From NCBI GenBank assembly GCA_951812575.1, contig OX638322.1, positions 4,406,501 to 4,470,500 of the forward strand: DNA of 64,000 nt. Reading direction: 5' to 3'. Under the pieces are notes generated by a model. That model made no database searches. It saw nothing but the letters and a program-made list of their open reading frames with translations, and was not told where the DNA came from. Both the position numbers and the translations under genes were made by a program. This DNA is from Candidatus Binatia bacterium (lineage in GTDB: Bacteria > Desulfobacterota > Binatia > Bin18). Below, in pieces: positions 22,694 through 31,828 of this stretch (the stretch's first letter is position 1; each line of letters starts with the position of its first letter).

Positions 22694-24925
22694 TCAACCA
22701 GTCCAGCGGATCACTTCGAGCAGGTTGGAGAAATTATCGCTCCACACCCGCCCGTCCGTCGGCGTTTCGAGCGGCCCCCACATCTCGCCTAGCGCAAGCG
22801 CATCGATCGCCGCCCGGTCACGAGCGATCAGCGCCCAGACTGACTTCGTTCCCGCAGGGTCGATCTCACGCTCAATCTTACTGCTGCTACCCCGCAGCGC
22901 GGTATAGCCCAGTTCTTCAACGATGCGGGCGAGCACCGGGGTCAGATTAAGAAAACGGTTCGATATATGCATCACCAGGACGCCGTCCGCGGCGAGCTTA
23001 TCCATATACAGCGCGACGGCTTCACGGGTCAGCAGGTGTACCGGGATCGCATCGGATGAGAACGCGTCAATGACCAGTACGTCCAAGTGTCCGTCGGGTT
23101 CCTCGACCAGAGTCAGCCGCGCATCGCCAAGCACGACAGGCACGGACTCGGATCCGGACTCGGCACAGCGGGCCATCAGGTCGAAGTAGCCACTCTCGAC
23201 CGCTACCCAGACCATCAACGGGTCGATCTCGAAAAAACGCCAAGCGTCGCCAGCACGACGATAGCAGGCCAGCGCGCCACTCCCCAGACCGACCACGCCG
23301 ACACGCTGGCCGACACTGCGTGCTTGTATGGCGGCCAGCACCTCAGCGACCGGACTCGAGGACGTGTAATAGGCGGTCGGGCTAATATCCCCGTTGGACG
23401 CCATCAGTTGGCCGCCGTGGTTGGTCGTGCCGTGGACCAAGCTACGGTTAGTCGGGTCACCGGACTCGGAGATACGGTAGACGCCAAAGAAGCTCCGTCC
23501 CCGCCACAGGACCTCGCTGCTCGTCAGGGCGTAGGCGCTACTGACCAAAAGCACACCAACGCACAGTGCGAAGCCGAACGGGCGCGTTTGGCGGGCGAAG
23601 ACGACCAGCGCGAAAACCGCACAGATACCGGGGACTACGAACGAGTGGGGCTGCCAGCCAAGACTGCTCGTCACTATTTTCCCGCCGACCAACACGGCCA
23701 GTATCACCAGCGCCAGGATGACATCGCCACGGTTGGCCCGCGGGGTTGCACTGGGCAATAACGCGGCAGCCAGCGTCAGGCTCAATGGATACTCGAAGAC
23801 GGTGTTGAACAGCACGGGTGCGCATAAGGCGATAAATGCCCCGCCCATGACACCGCCGAGTGAGAGAAACAGGTAGAATTCGGTCAGAGATTCCACGCCA
23901 GGACGGCGACGTACCAGCTCACCGTGGCACATAAGCGCGATCACAAAGAATACCAGCAGATGGAGCGGCAGGAAAACGCCGAGAGGTTCGCGCCAAGCGA
24001 AGAGTGCTACCAGGATCATTAACGCCAGGGGCATGGCTCGTACCGCAGGCCAATGCGGGATCAACGGACGCCGGGCAAAGGCAATGACGAACGTGAGCAG
24101 GTAGAGTGTCAGTGGGACCACCCACAGCAGCGGGGCGGCAGCAATGTCCGTACTGATATGGGCGGTGACACCAAGCAAGAGAGCGGAGGGCACCGCAGCA
24201 TAAACCATCCAGATCGTGCGCTGACGCCAGTTCGGGCGCTCCGTTGTATTCGGCCAGGGCGCGCTGCTAACCGCGTCGGTACGTCGCCACACCAAGGCAC
24301 CACAACCAATAATGCACACCGTCAAAACCCCGAAACCCATACTCCAGACAATGCTCTGATCATTACTGCTGAGCGTGGGTTCCAAGACAAACGGAAACGC
24401 CAACAGGGCGAGTACGCTACCGAGATTACTCGCGCTATAGAGGAAATAGGGATCGTGCGCGTGCGGATGGCCGGTACGCGCAAACCACCGCTGGATCAGC
24501 GGTGCGGTCGCGGAAACGGCGAAGAAGGGTGCGCCGACCGAGACGGTGAGAAGGCCCAACAGCCAGAGTGCCGGTGGCGTCCCGGCGTGGGGTCGCCAGC
24601 CTGAGGCGACGCCAATGGGTAGCACAAGAGCCGCCATAGCCAGCACGCAGACATGCACGATGATCTGGTTGCGCGGACCGAGCCAGCGCAGAAGCCAGTG
24701 CGCATATCCATACCCGGCCAGCAGCACGGCCTGGAAAAACACCAGGGCGGTGTTCCAGACCGACGGCGAGCCTCCGAGCAGGGGCAATACCATTTTTGCG
24801 AACAGCGGCTGAACCAGGAACAGCAGCGTCGCGCCAACAAATATCGTTGCGGTGAACAACCAGAGCTGCGCTCCGTCGCCCGTGGCCGTTGCATCCGATG
24901 CGGCCAAGCCATCGCTCTCCCACAT
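22694..24925 (-). CDS. membrane-fused spermidine synthase-like protein
   Basis: A 743-residue protein with about a dozen predicted transmembrane helices in the first 480 residues (starting LWLFTATIFVGATLLFLVQP) and a C-terminal Rossmann methyltransferase-like/spermidine synthase domain (VGVVGLGSGALACY near residue 550, FFEIDP, VVLGDARLTL, LDVLVIDAFSSDAIPVHLLT). Such fused proteins are widespread and mostly uncharacterised; polyamine aminopropyltransferase activity is not proven. It starts 2 bp after the lpxD stop (TAA CG ATG), so it is translationally coupled to lpxD and transcribed with it. Confidence 0.85.
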   Translation of the reverse strand: MWESDGLAASDATATGDGAQLWLFTATIFVGATLLFLVQPLFAKMVLPLLGGSPSVWNTALVFFQAVLLAGYGYAHWLLRWLGPRNQIIVHVCVLAMAALVLPIGVASGWRPHAGTPPALWLLGLLTVSVGAPFFAVSATAPLIQRWFARTGHPHAHDPYFLYSASNLGSVLALLAFPFVLEPTLSSNDQSIVWSMGFGVLTVCIIGCGALVWRRTDAVSSAPWPNTTERPNWRQRTIWMVYAAVPSALLLGVTAHISTDIAAAPLLWVVPLTLYLLTFVIAFARRPLIPHWPAVRAMPLALMILVALFAWREPLGVFLPLHLLVFFVIALMCHGELVRRRPGVESLTEFYLFLSLGGVMGGAFIALCAPVLFNTVFEYPLSLTLAAALLPSATPRANRGDVILALVILAVLVGGKIVTSSLGWQPHSFVVPGICAVFALVVFARQTRPFGFALCVGVLLVSSAYALTSSEVLWRGRSFFGVYRISESGDPTNRSLVHGTTNHGGQLMASNGDISPTAYYTSSSPVAEVLAAIQARSVGQRVGVVGLGSGALACYRRAGDAWRFFEIDPLMVWVAVESGYFDLMARCAESGSESVPVVLGDARLTLVEEPDGHLDVLVIDAFSSDAIPVHLLTREAVALYMDKLAADGVLVMHISNRFLNLTPVLARIVEELGYTALRGSSSKIEREIDPAGTKSVWALIARDRAAIDALALGEMWGPLETPTDGRVWSDNFSNLLEVIRWTG

Positions 24926-24927
24926 CG

Positions 24928-25953
24928 TTATTCTGTTTCTTTCTGTAATGCAGCCAGTGCTTTTTCCAGTTTCCGGACCCTGCGTAATAGTTCCGGTAGC
25001 TTGGGCAGGGCAGCAGAAGTCCGCCGCCAGGAAAGGACATTCACTGCGGGATAGCCCCCGATGACACTATTCGCCGGGACGTCGTTGGGAATGCCGCTCT
25101 GGGCCACCACCATCGTGTTCTTCCCGACCGTGAGATGACCGGCGACACCAACCTGTCCGCCGAGTTGGACTCGGTCCTCCAGCGTCGTACTGCCGGCAAG
25201 GCCGGCCTGGGCGCAGATAAAAGCGTACGCGCCGACATCCGAGCCATGGCCGATTTGCACCAGGTTGTCGATCTTGGTTCCCTGCCGCACACGTGTTGTC
25301 CCTACGGTGGCCCGATCAATAGTCGTATTTGCGCCTAGCTCGACTTCGTCCTGCAACTCGACGATACCGGCCTGCGGCTTGGGCATAATCGACCCGTCGG
25401 GCAGCGGAACATAGCCAAATCCGTCTCCGCCAACAACGACGCCGCTCTGCAGGACCACACGATTGCCGATCACCACACGTTCACGCACGATCGCCCCGGC
25501 ATGGGCCGTAAAGTGATGACCAATGCGCACCTCGGGATAAATCACTACCTGGGCGAAAATACGCGCATGGTCACCGATCACGACATCATCACCAATCACC
25601 GCGTAGGGGCCAATGAAGACATGCGCGCCGATGCTGGCAGAGGAAGAGACAACAGCCGTGGGATGGATACCTTCAGGCGGCTCATACGGAGGATACAGCC
25701 AGCCCAGTACTTGGGCGACAGCGAGGTCGGGATTGTCGGTCCGTAGCGAGGGCAGCGGGACGGATGGAGCGTCGGACGGCAGAATAACGGCCGCAGCCCG
25801 TGTCGTCGGTAATTTTGCAAAATATTTTTTGTTACTGACAAAAGTGAGGTCTTGGGGACCGGCCTCGTCGATGGGCTTGAGGTCGGTAATCACCGGGTCG
25901 GTGTTCCCCTGCAGTTCACACTGGAGACGTTCGGCAATCTCAGACAGCTTCAT
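24928..25953 (-). CDS. lpxD: UDP-3-O-(3-hydroxyacyl)glucosamine N-acyltransferase LpxD
   Basis: A 341-residue lipid A biosynthesis enzyme that adds the second 3-hydroxyacyl chain from ACP to UDP-3-O-acyl-glucosamine in the cytoplasm. It has the N-terminal uridine-binding domain (LTFVSNKKYFAKL), a left-handed beta-helix of hexapeptide repeats (IGAHVFIGPYAVIGDDVVIGD) and the catalytic histidine in IGHGSDVG (His236; His239 in E. coli). A C-terminal helix follows. The second ATG (25953) is preferred: GGGAG sits 9 bp upstream of it but touches the ATG at 25962. It shows the host has an LPS outer membrane. It is divergent from hisG. Confidence 0.93.
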   Translation of the reverse strand: MKLSEIAERLQCELQGNTDPVITDLKPIDEAGPQDLTFVSNKKYFAKLPTTRAAAVILPSDAPSVPLPSLRTDNPDLAVAQVLGWLYPPYEPPEGIHPTAVVSSSASIGAHVFIGPYAVIGDDVVIGDHARIFAQVVIYPEVRIGHHFTAHAGAIVRERVVIGNRVVLQSGVVVGGDGFGYVPLPDGSIMPKPQAGIVELQDEVELGANTTIDRATVGTTRVRQGTKIDNLVQIGHGSDVGAYAFICAQAGLAGSTTLEDRVQLGGQVGVAGHLTVGKNTMVVAQSGIPNDVPANSVIGGYPAVNVLSWRRTSAALPKLPELLRRVRKLEKALAALQKETE

Positions 25954-26247
25954 AGGTATCATCTCCCGTTTTTGCGCGAATCAGACTATTCCATTTGTCG
26001 CCGTGCCATATGTAGCAAAGACGTAGGAGAACGCCTATTGCGGTGCTACTCGCTCCGCCCCTGGGCTCTCCACCATGCGGCGGCGGGCTTTACTTGCGGC
26101 AGACGGTCCGTTGTGGTAGGAGATGCGGGCAAGAAATCAGTAGACTTGCATCGGGCCGGGACAGGCCCCATCCGTTGGAGCGGCCGTGTCGGGCTGTCAC
26201 ACCCCGCACGAAAATCCAAACACCACAGGGTTAGTAAAAGAGACGAT
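25954..26247. other. divergent intergenic region lpxD/hisG
   Basis: This 294-bp stretch must contain promoters for both divergent genes. No consensus promoter, attenuator or histidine leader peptide could be recognised. No gene seen. Confidence 0.4.
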
Positions 26248-27120
26248 ATGGAAATTTTGAGGCTTGGACTTCCCAAAGGAAGTCTGGAGGCAACGACGAT
26301 TGAGCTCTTCAGAAAGTCGGGTTGGAACGTATCGACCAGCTCGCGGAGCTATTTCCCCAGCATTGATGACCCGACCCTACGCTGCGCGCTGGTCCGGGCT
26401 CAGGAAATGGCGCGGTACGTCGAGTCCGGCACCCTGGATGCCGGGATCACCGGTAAAGACTGGATCATGGAGAACAACTCCGATGTCGAACCCATTATCG
26501 ACTTGGTGTACTCCAAAGCCAGCTTTCAACCCACGCGCTGGGTGCTCGCCATTCCTCAGGATTCATCCATTCGAGATATCAACGATCTGAACGGGAAAAA
26601 AATTGCGACCGAGCTGGTGCACTATACCCAGCGCTATTTTGACGAACGGGGTATCCGGGTCGACGTCGAGTTTTCCTGGGGAGCGACCGAGGCCAAGGCC
26701 GCCGATGGCCTGGTTGACGCCATTGTTGAAGTGACCGAATCAGGCTCAACCATTCGTGCCCACGGGCTCAAGATCATTCACGAGCTGTTTCGCTCCAACC
26801 CCCAGCTCATTGCCAATAAACAGGCCATGCAGGACGCGAAAAAGCGGGAGAAGATCAATCAGATTGCCCTGTTGCTGAAAGGCGCCCTGAGCGCGGAAGC
26901 AAAAGTCGGCCTCAAGATGAATGTGCCCAAGGAGCATCTTGACCGTATTGTCAAAATGCTGCCGAGCCTGACCGCCCCAACCGTCTCGCCCCTGTATGAG
27001 TCCGAGTGGTTCGCTGTGGAAAGCGTGATTGACGAAGGGATTGTACGTGAGCTGATTCCCCAGCTCATTCAAAATGGAGCGGTCGGCATTATCGAGTATC
27101 CGCTCAACAAGATTATCTAA
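26248..27120 (+). CDS. hisG: ATP phosphoribosyltransferase, long form (HisG)
   Basis: A 290-residue enzyme for the first step of histidine synthesis (ATP + PRPP to phosphoribosyl-ATP). It has LRLGLPKGSLE at the N-terminus, the PRPP-binding VEVTESGSTIRAHGL and a C-terminal ACT-like regulatory domain (KVGLKMNVPKEHLDRIVKMLPSLTAPTV), so it is the long form that works without HisZ and is feedback-inhibited by histidine. The ATG at 26248 is chosen because it starts the conserved sequence; upstream in-frame codons are in the promoter region. No other his gene is adjacent. Confidence 0.95.
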   Translation: MEILRLGLPKGSLEATTIELFRKSGWNVSTSSRSYFPSIDDPTLRCALVRAQEMARYVESGTLDAGITGKDWIMENNSDVEPIIDLVYSKASFQPTRWVLAIPQDSSIRDINDLNGKKIATELVHYTQRYFDERGIRVDVEFSWGATEAKAADGLVDAIVEVTESGSTIRAHGLKIIHELFRSNPQLIANKQAMQDAKKREKINQIALLLKGALSAEAKVGLKMNVPKEHLDRIVKMLPSLTAPTVSPLYESEWFAVESVIDEGIVRELIPQLIQNGAVGIIEYPLNKII

Positions 27121-27149
27121 ACAATGTCGCCGACGGGCGAAACGGCCGG

Positions 27150-27620
27150 CTATGCGGTTGATTCTTCGAGTTCAACGCCGATCGAGGTCAGGAAGGGCTC
27201 TTTTTCCCTGGTCGGCATAATATAAATGCCTTCCCAGCCGCATACTTCCTCACACAGCTTACAGCCCACACAGGTTTTCTCTTCGACCTGCACCCGGCCG
27301 AGGTATTGTGGGCCGTTGTCGGCCGAGGGAGTAATACAGTCAAAAGGACAGACATCAATACACACCCCGCAGCCGTTACAGTTATCCTGATGGACAACGG
27401 CTATCGGGCGGTCAACCCGCTTCAGGACCTGAGTCAGATTGCCATACGTGTCGAGGATGGCGTCATCGGGACAGATAACCCCACACGCACCGCAGTCGAT
27501 GCACATCGTCGGTTCAATCAGATAGGCTTTTTTGGGATCGCCACTAATGGCTTTGGTTGGACAGCGTTGTTCACACGCGCTGCACCCCGTGCAGTTCTCG
27601 GCGATGATAGTAAACGGCAT
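27150..27620 (-). CDS. polyferredoxin with four CxxCxxCxxxC motifs
   Basis: A 156-residue iron-sulfur protein. Four cysteine motifs are visible: CTGCSACEQRCP, CIDCGACGVICP, CNGCGVCIDVCP and CVGCKLCEEVCG, enough for up to four [4Fe-4S] clusters in two bacterioferredoxin-like folds. It would carry low-potential electrons between cytoplasmic or membrane-bound redox partners. It is transcribed just after a 61-residue membrane protein (13-bp gap), suggesting a membrane-docked electron-transfer pair. The partner enzyme is not in the window. Confidence 0.88.
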   Translation of the reverse strand: MPFTIIAENCTGCSACEQRCPTKAISGDPKKAYLIEPTMCIDCGACGVICPDDAILDTYGNLTQVLKRVDRPIAVVHQDNCNGCGVCIDVCPFDCITPSADNGPQYLGRVQVEEKTCVGCKLCEEVCGWEGIYIMPTREKEPFLTSIGVELEESTA

Positions 27621-27633
27621 GCGGTCCGCCTCC

Positions 27634-27819
27634 CTACTTCTGCATCTCCCGCAGGATCTCGTCGGCGCGACCTTCTTCGATCAGTTGGTCGTTTTTCCGC
27701 GCCTCGCGAAACGCCAGCCAGGTAAAATAGAAGATCAAAAACATCAAGCCCACGATGGGGATATTATCGGGCTTCAGAATAATTTCTAAAAACTGATCCC
27801 AGCCTGTTTTGTTCACCAT
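27634..27819 (-). CDS. small single-span membrane protein
   Basis: A 61-residue protein with one transmembrane helix (residues about 20-38, NIPIVGLMFLIFYFTWLAF) and a charged C-terminus (REARKNDQLIEEGRADEIL). It lies 13 bp upstream of the polyferredoxin gene on the same strand and is probably its membrane partner. The function is unknown, and similar small proteins next to ferredoxins are seen in deltaproteobacteria. Confidence 0.7.
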   Translation of the reverse strand: MVNKTGWDQFLEIILKPDNIPIVGLMFLIFYFTWLAFREARKNDQLIEEGRADEILREMQK

Positions 27820-27857
27820 TGAGTAGGAGAAGTATCGAGTCCGCGGGACGTTGTCAA

Positions 27858-27910
27858 TATCTCGGGTCGTCGGCTGTGGTCCGACCCTTCACGGCCGACG
27901 ACCCGAGATA
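27858..27910. repeat. 17-bp perfect inverted repeat
   Basis: TATCTCGGGTCGTCGGC (27858-27874) and its exact reverse complement (27894-27910) surround a 19-nt loop. It lies between the divergent ferredoxin and cytochrome oxidase operons, about 55 bp upstream of the candidate cox promoter. No T-tract; it could be a cruciform or a regulator site. Confidence 0.7.
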
Positions 27911-27964
27911 CCGGGCGTGATATTCCACCCACATTTCCCCGCATTCAGCAGGCCATCCCTCCCC

Positions 27965-27992
27965 TTGCGGTAGTCCTGCTTTCCGGTATAAA
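27965..27992 (+). promoter_or_regulatory. candidate promoter of the cytochrome oxidase operon
   Basis: TTGCGG (27965-27970), 16-bp spacer, TATAAA (27987-27992), 40 bp upstream of the coxB ATG. It was found by eye; no start-site evidence. Confidence 0.4.
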
Positions 27993-28031
27993 GAGGAACA
28001 ATTCTTCACACATAAGGGGCTGAGAAATCTC

Positions 28032-28880
28032 ATGATGCAATGGCTTCCGGAGGATGTATCCCCATACGGGGGAAGCATTGATGCGCTCTTCTACTTTATC
28101 TATTACATCACTGCGGCCGCCTTTATTCTGGTCACGGCGTTGATGATTATCTTCCTCTATCAGTATCGCCGAGACGACAGCCGGCGCGCCGTTTACACGC
28201 ATGGCCATTCCGGCCTGGAACTCCTCTGGACCATTATTCCCGCCCTGGTCTTTATCGGTCTGGGACTCGCCAGCAAGAGCATCTGGGAAGAGGTCAAGCT
28301 CAACGTTCCGGAAACGGACGTAGAAATCCGCGTCACCGGGAAACAGTTCAACTGGGAGGTGCTCTATCCGGGGCCGGATGGAGAATTTGAAACCGCCGAC
28401 GACTATCAGGTTGACAATGACATCCATGTCCCGGTGGGCAAGCCGGTGCGCGTCTTTTTGGGCTCCAAGGATGTCATCCACAGCCTCTTCATGCCCCACC
28501 TGCGCTTCAAGCAAGATATGCTACCCGGCCGGTTCATCGAAGCCTGGTTCCAGGCGGATAAGGCCGGCACTTATGAAGCGCCCTGCGCGGAACTGTGCGG
28601 ATTCGGTCATTCAGGGATGAAGGGGATGCTCTACGTCGATACGCCGGAAGACTACGCTGCCTGGTACAACAAGCGCTGGCCGCCTGCCGAAACAAACGGC
28701 AGTGCTGCCAGTGCGGAACAAACGACCGAGGAAGTCTTGGCCAGCGGTGCAGTCATGGACGCCGAGCCCATGGATGAGCCAGAGGCTGAAGCCACGACAT
28801 CACCGGAAGACGCTATGAGTGCGACGGAAGGGGCGGCTGACAGCGCCTCTCAAGAAGCAACTGAGGAGTTGACCCTGTAA
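28032..28880 (+). CDS. coxB: cytochrome c oxidase subunit II
   Basis: A 282-residue membrane protein of the terminal oxidase that takes electrons from cytochrome c through CuA. It has two transmembrane helices (about 15-45 and 65-85) and a periplasmic cupredoxin domain. The CuA site is complete: CAELCGFGHSGM, with Cys185, Glu187, Cys189, His193 and Met196. No haem c motif is fused. The last 65 or so residues are an unusual Ala/Glu/Asp/Ser-rich acidic tail absent from ordinary subunit II. ATG at 28032 or 28035; AAGGGG lies about 13 bp upstream. First gene of the oxidase operon. Confidence 0.93.
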   Translation: MMQWLPEDVSPYGGSIDALFYFIYYITAAAFILVTALMIIFLYQYRRDDSRRAVYTHGHSGLELLWTIIPALVFIGLGLASKSIWEEVKLNVPETDVEIRVTGKQFNWEVLYPGPDGEFETADDYQVDNDIHVPVGKPVRVFLGSKDVIHSLFMPHLRFKQDMLPGRFIEAWFQADKAGTYEAPCAELCGFGHSGMKGMLYVDTPEDYAAWYNKRWPPAETNGSAASAEQTTEEVLASGAVMDAEPMDEPEAEATTSPEDAMSATEGAADSASQEATEELTL

Positions 28881-28932
28881 TGATGGGACCACAGACACAG
28901 CATCCGGACAGGATCAAAACAGGAGAGAGTCA

Positions 28933-30786
28933 ATGAGTGAAGCAGGAGCAGCTGCCGCCCACGACGCACACGCAGAGCATCACGAACTCGGGTTTATTCG
29001 CACCTATATCTTTTCGACCGATCATAAGATGATCGGTCGTCAGTTTCTGTTCGCCAGCATCCTCATGCTCGTGGTCGGTGGCCTCCTAGCCATGATGATG
29101 CGCTGGGAACTCGCCTGGCCAGAGACCCCAGTGCCTTTCACCAGCTGGATATCTGAGCCCTTTATGTACCCTGCGGACGAGGACAGCACGGTCGGCGCGG
29201 TCGAGGGCCTGAGCGAATACGTCGACCCCTACCCCGGCGCAAACTTTGCCAAATCACTGGGCTCCGTGGCCGGGGCTCATATGGACCCCGCCTTCTACAA
29301 CTCCGTCTTTACCATGCACGCGACGATTATGATCTTTTTTGTCGTGATGCCGTTTATGGTCGGCGGATTTGGGAATTACCTCATTCCGCTGATGATCGGC
29401 GCCGGCGACATGGCTTTTCCGGTGCTGAATATGCTGTCTTTCTGGACAGCCGTCCCAGCGACGATCATGATTGTGTACAGCTTCTTTGTAGAGGGGGGTG
29501 CCGCGGCGGGCGGCTGGACCATGTATGCCACCCTCTCGGCAGACCCAACCCTGAGCGGGGTCGATACGGGCGCCGACCTGTGGGTTATCAGCCTGTTGAT
29601 CTTGGGTGTTTCCTCTCTCATGGGGGCGATCAACTACATCACCACGGTCGTGAATATGCGCGCGCCAGGCATGACCTGGTTCCGGATGCCGCTGGTGATC
29701 TGGTCGTTGTTTGTCACTGCTATTCTGCTGCTGCTGGCTTTGCCGGTTCTCACCGCCGCCTTGGGGATGTTGCTCTTTGACCGGACCATGGGAACGAGCT
29801 TCTTTATGCCGGGCGGTGGCGGCGAGCCCATCTTATGGCAGCATTTGTTCTGGTTCTTCGGTCATCCCGAGGTGTATATTCTCGTGTTACCGGCCATGGG
29901 CGTTACGTCCGATATCCTGTCCACCTTTTCCCGTAAACCGATCTTCGGCTATAAAGCCATGGCCTTTTCCATGATTGCCTTGGCCTTCCTGTCCTGGATC
30001 GTCTGGGGCCACCATATGTTCGTCAGCGGCATGAATCCCGTCCTGGGGACCGCCTTTATGCTGACCACGATGGTCATTGCCGTGCCCTCCGCCATTAAGA
30101 CGTTTAACTGGCTGGGGACCCTCTGGGGCGGCAATATCCGTTTCACCAGTCCGATGCTCTTCGCCCTGGGCTTTGTTTCCAACTTTGTGATTGGCGGCTT
30201 AAGCGGCATTTATATGGCCTCCACGCCGGTCGATATCTTTATCCACGATACTTATTTTATCGTGGCCCACTTCCACTATGTGGTGGCCGGTATCATCTTC
30301 GGCATGTTTGCCGCCCTGTACTATTGGTTCCCCAAAATATTTGGCCGGATGATGAACGAAACCCTGGGCAAAGTACATTTTGCCCTGACCTATATCTTCT
30401 TCAACTGTGCCTTTTTCCCCATGCACTTCCTGGGTGTGGGCGGCCACATGCGGCGCATCTATAACCCCCTGCAGTATGAATTCCTGCACGACCTGCAGTG
30501 GTGGAATGTGTTCATCACCATGAGTGCCTTCTGCCTGGGCCTCTCGCAGTTGATCTTTTTCGCCAACTTTATTTGGAGCCTGATTGCCGGGAAAAAAGCG
30601 GATAAGAACCCGTGGGAGGCCAACACTCTCGAATGGACTGCCCCCTCTCCTCCGGGCCACGGCAACTTCGAGACAACGCCCACGGTCTATCGCGGTCCGT
30701 ATGAATATAGTTCGCCCCTGGTTCAAGAAGACTGGTTGCCCCAGGACCGTAAACTCGGACCCGAAGCTGTCACGGCCTCACAGTAG
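28933..30786 (+). CDS. coxA: cytochrome c oxidase subunit I
   Basis: The catalytic subunit (617 residues, about 12 transmembrane helices) that reduces O2 to water and pumps protons. Visible ligands are the low-spin haem His in TMHATIM, CuB His311 and cross-linked Tyr315 in GHPEVYILVLP, HHMF, and the haem pair in HDTYFIVAHFHYVV. The HPEVY Tyr marks it as an A-type haem-copper oxidase. GGAGAG lies 7 bp before the ATG. The N-terminal His/Ala-rich 20 residues are variable. Followed by haem A biosynthesis genes. Confidence 0.95.
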   Translation: MSEAGAAAAHDAHAEHHELGFIRTYIFSTDHKMIGRQFLFASILMLVVGGLLAMMMRWELAWPETPVPFTSWISEPFMYPADEDSTVGAVEGLSEYVDPYPGANFAKSLGSVAGAHMDPAFYNSVFTMHATIMIFFVVMPFMVGGFGNYLIPLMIGAGDMAFPVLNMLSFWTAVPATIMIVYSFFVEGGAAAGGWTMYATLSADPTLSGVDTGADLWVISLLILGVSSLMGAINYITTVVNMRAPGMTWFRMPLVIWSLFVTAILLLLALPVLTAALGMLLFDRTMGTSFFMPGGGGEPILWQHLFWFFGHPEVYILVLPAMGVTSDILSTFSRKPIFGYKAMAFSMIALAFLSWIVWGHHMFVSGMNPVLGTAFMLTTMVIAVPSAIKTFNWLGTLWGGNIRFTSPMLFALGFVSNFVIGGLSGIYMASTPVDIFIHDTYFIVAHFHYVVAGIIFGMFAALYYWFPKIFGRMMNETLGKVHFALTYIFFNCAFFPMHFLGVGGHMRRIYNPLQYEFLHDLQWWNVFITMSAFCLGLSQLIFFANFIWSLIAGKKADKNPWEANTLEWTAPSPPGHGNFETTPTVYRGPYEYSSPLVQEDWLPQDRKLGPEAVTASQ

Positions 30787-30859
30787 CGTAGTGTGAGGCC
30801 GTGCGTCTGGCGCCCTGCCCGGTCGTTTCCACCGTACTTGGGAGGGTAGCCGGATTTGA

Positions 30860-31828
30860 GTGACAGCGCCCGCCCGTGTTTTCGCACAGGAGACTGTCTT
30901 GGCTGCCCTTGATCACGACTCTGTTTGGTCTCACCGGATTGCCGTCCTGACAGCAGCGATGACCCTCCCACTGTTGTTTTTCGGTGGTCTGGTCACCAGC
31001 CTCAAGGTCGGTATGGTGGTGCCTGACTGGCCGACAACCTTCGGCCATAATATGTTCTTATACCCGTGGTCAAAGATGGTAGGAGGGATTTTCTACGAAC
31101 ATAGTCATCGCCTGTTGGGTGCGACAGTAGGCTTGCTCACAGTTGTGCTGGCGGTCGTCCTGTGGCTCACGGAGCACCGTCAGTGGCTCCGCCGGTTGGG
31201 CCTTATTGCCCTGGTCGCGGTAACACTCCAGGGAGTCCTGGGTGGGCTGCGCGTGGTGCTGATTGAGCAAAAAATCGCTATTATCCATGCCTGCCTGGCC
31301 CAGGCGTTTTTTGCCCTCATTGCCAGTATCAGCCTGTTTACTTCCGCGGAATGGCGGACAGGTCGACCGGAGCCGCCCTCAGGCGACACGAAAAAAGTAC
31401 AGCAACTCGGCCTGCTCACGGTCGGCCTGATCTACGGTCAGCTGGTTCTGGGCGCGCTCTTCCGCCATACCGGGACTGGTCTGAGTCTGCATATCCTGGG
31501 GGCCGTTGCGGTCTTTATCGTGACCTTTCTCCTCGTTGATCACGTCCAACAGTATCACCTCACCCAGCGTCCTTTGCTGCGCTCAGGAATCCTATTGCGC
31601 CGGCTTCTCCTCCTCCAGGTCGGGCTGGGTCTCTTTACCTATGTCATGAAATATATAGCTCCACATGGCCCCTTGGCACCGCAGGCGGTCCTGCTCGCAA
31701 CCAGTCACGTCATCGTCGGAGCATTCATGCTGGTCACCAGTGTCCGGTTCACCCTCCGGGCCTATCGTATCGGGCGCAGCCCTGAGGAGGCAGCGTCACC
31801 CATTTTTTCGGAGCAGATCACCGTATGA
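30860..31828 (+). CDS. ctaA: haem A synthase CtaA
   Basis: A 322-residue integral membrane protein with about eight helices that oxidises the C8 methyl of haem O to give haem A for the oxidase. Conserved blocks are VVPDWPTTFGHNMF, FYEHSHRLLGA (haem-ligand His), IIHACLAQAFF and GHVIVGAF-like SHVIVGAFML. The GTG at 30860 is the first in-frame start, but TTG at 30899 is preceded by AGGAG at 6 bp and may be the true start, removing 13 residues. The 3' end overlaps ctaB by 4 bp (ATGA). Confidence 0.88.
   Translation: MTAPARVFAQETVLAALDHDSVWSHRIAVLTAAMTLPLLFFGGLVTSLKVGMVVPDWPTTFGHNMFLYPWSKMVGGIFYEHSHRLLGATVGLLTVVLAVVLWLTEHRQWLRRLGLIALVAVTLQGVLGGLRVVLIEQKIAIIHACLAQAFFALIASISLFTSAEWRTGRPEPPSGDTKKVQQLGLLTVGLIYGQLVLGALFRHTGTGLSLHILGAVAVFIVTFLLVDHVQQYHLTQRPLLRSGILLRRLLLLQVGLGLFTYVMKYIAPHGPLAPQAVLLATSHVIVGAFMLVTSVRFTLRAYRIGRSPEEAASPIFSEQITV

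Noticed and set aside
24053..24604. 183-codon plus-strand ORF inside the spermidine synthase-like gene
   Set aside because: Antisense to helices of a well-supported membrane protein.
25852..26247. Extended N-terminus for hisG
   Set aside because: The added 132 codons overlap the lpxD promoter region and match no HisG; the conserved start MEILRLGLPKGSLE is at 26248.
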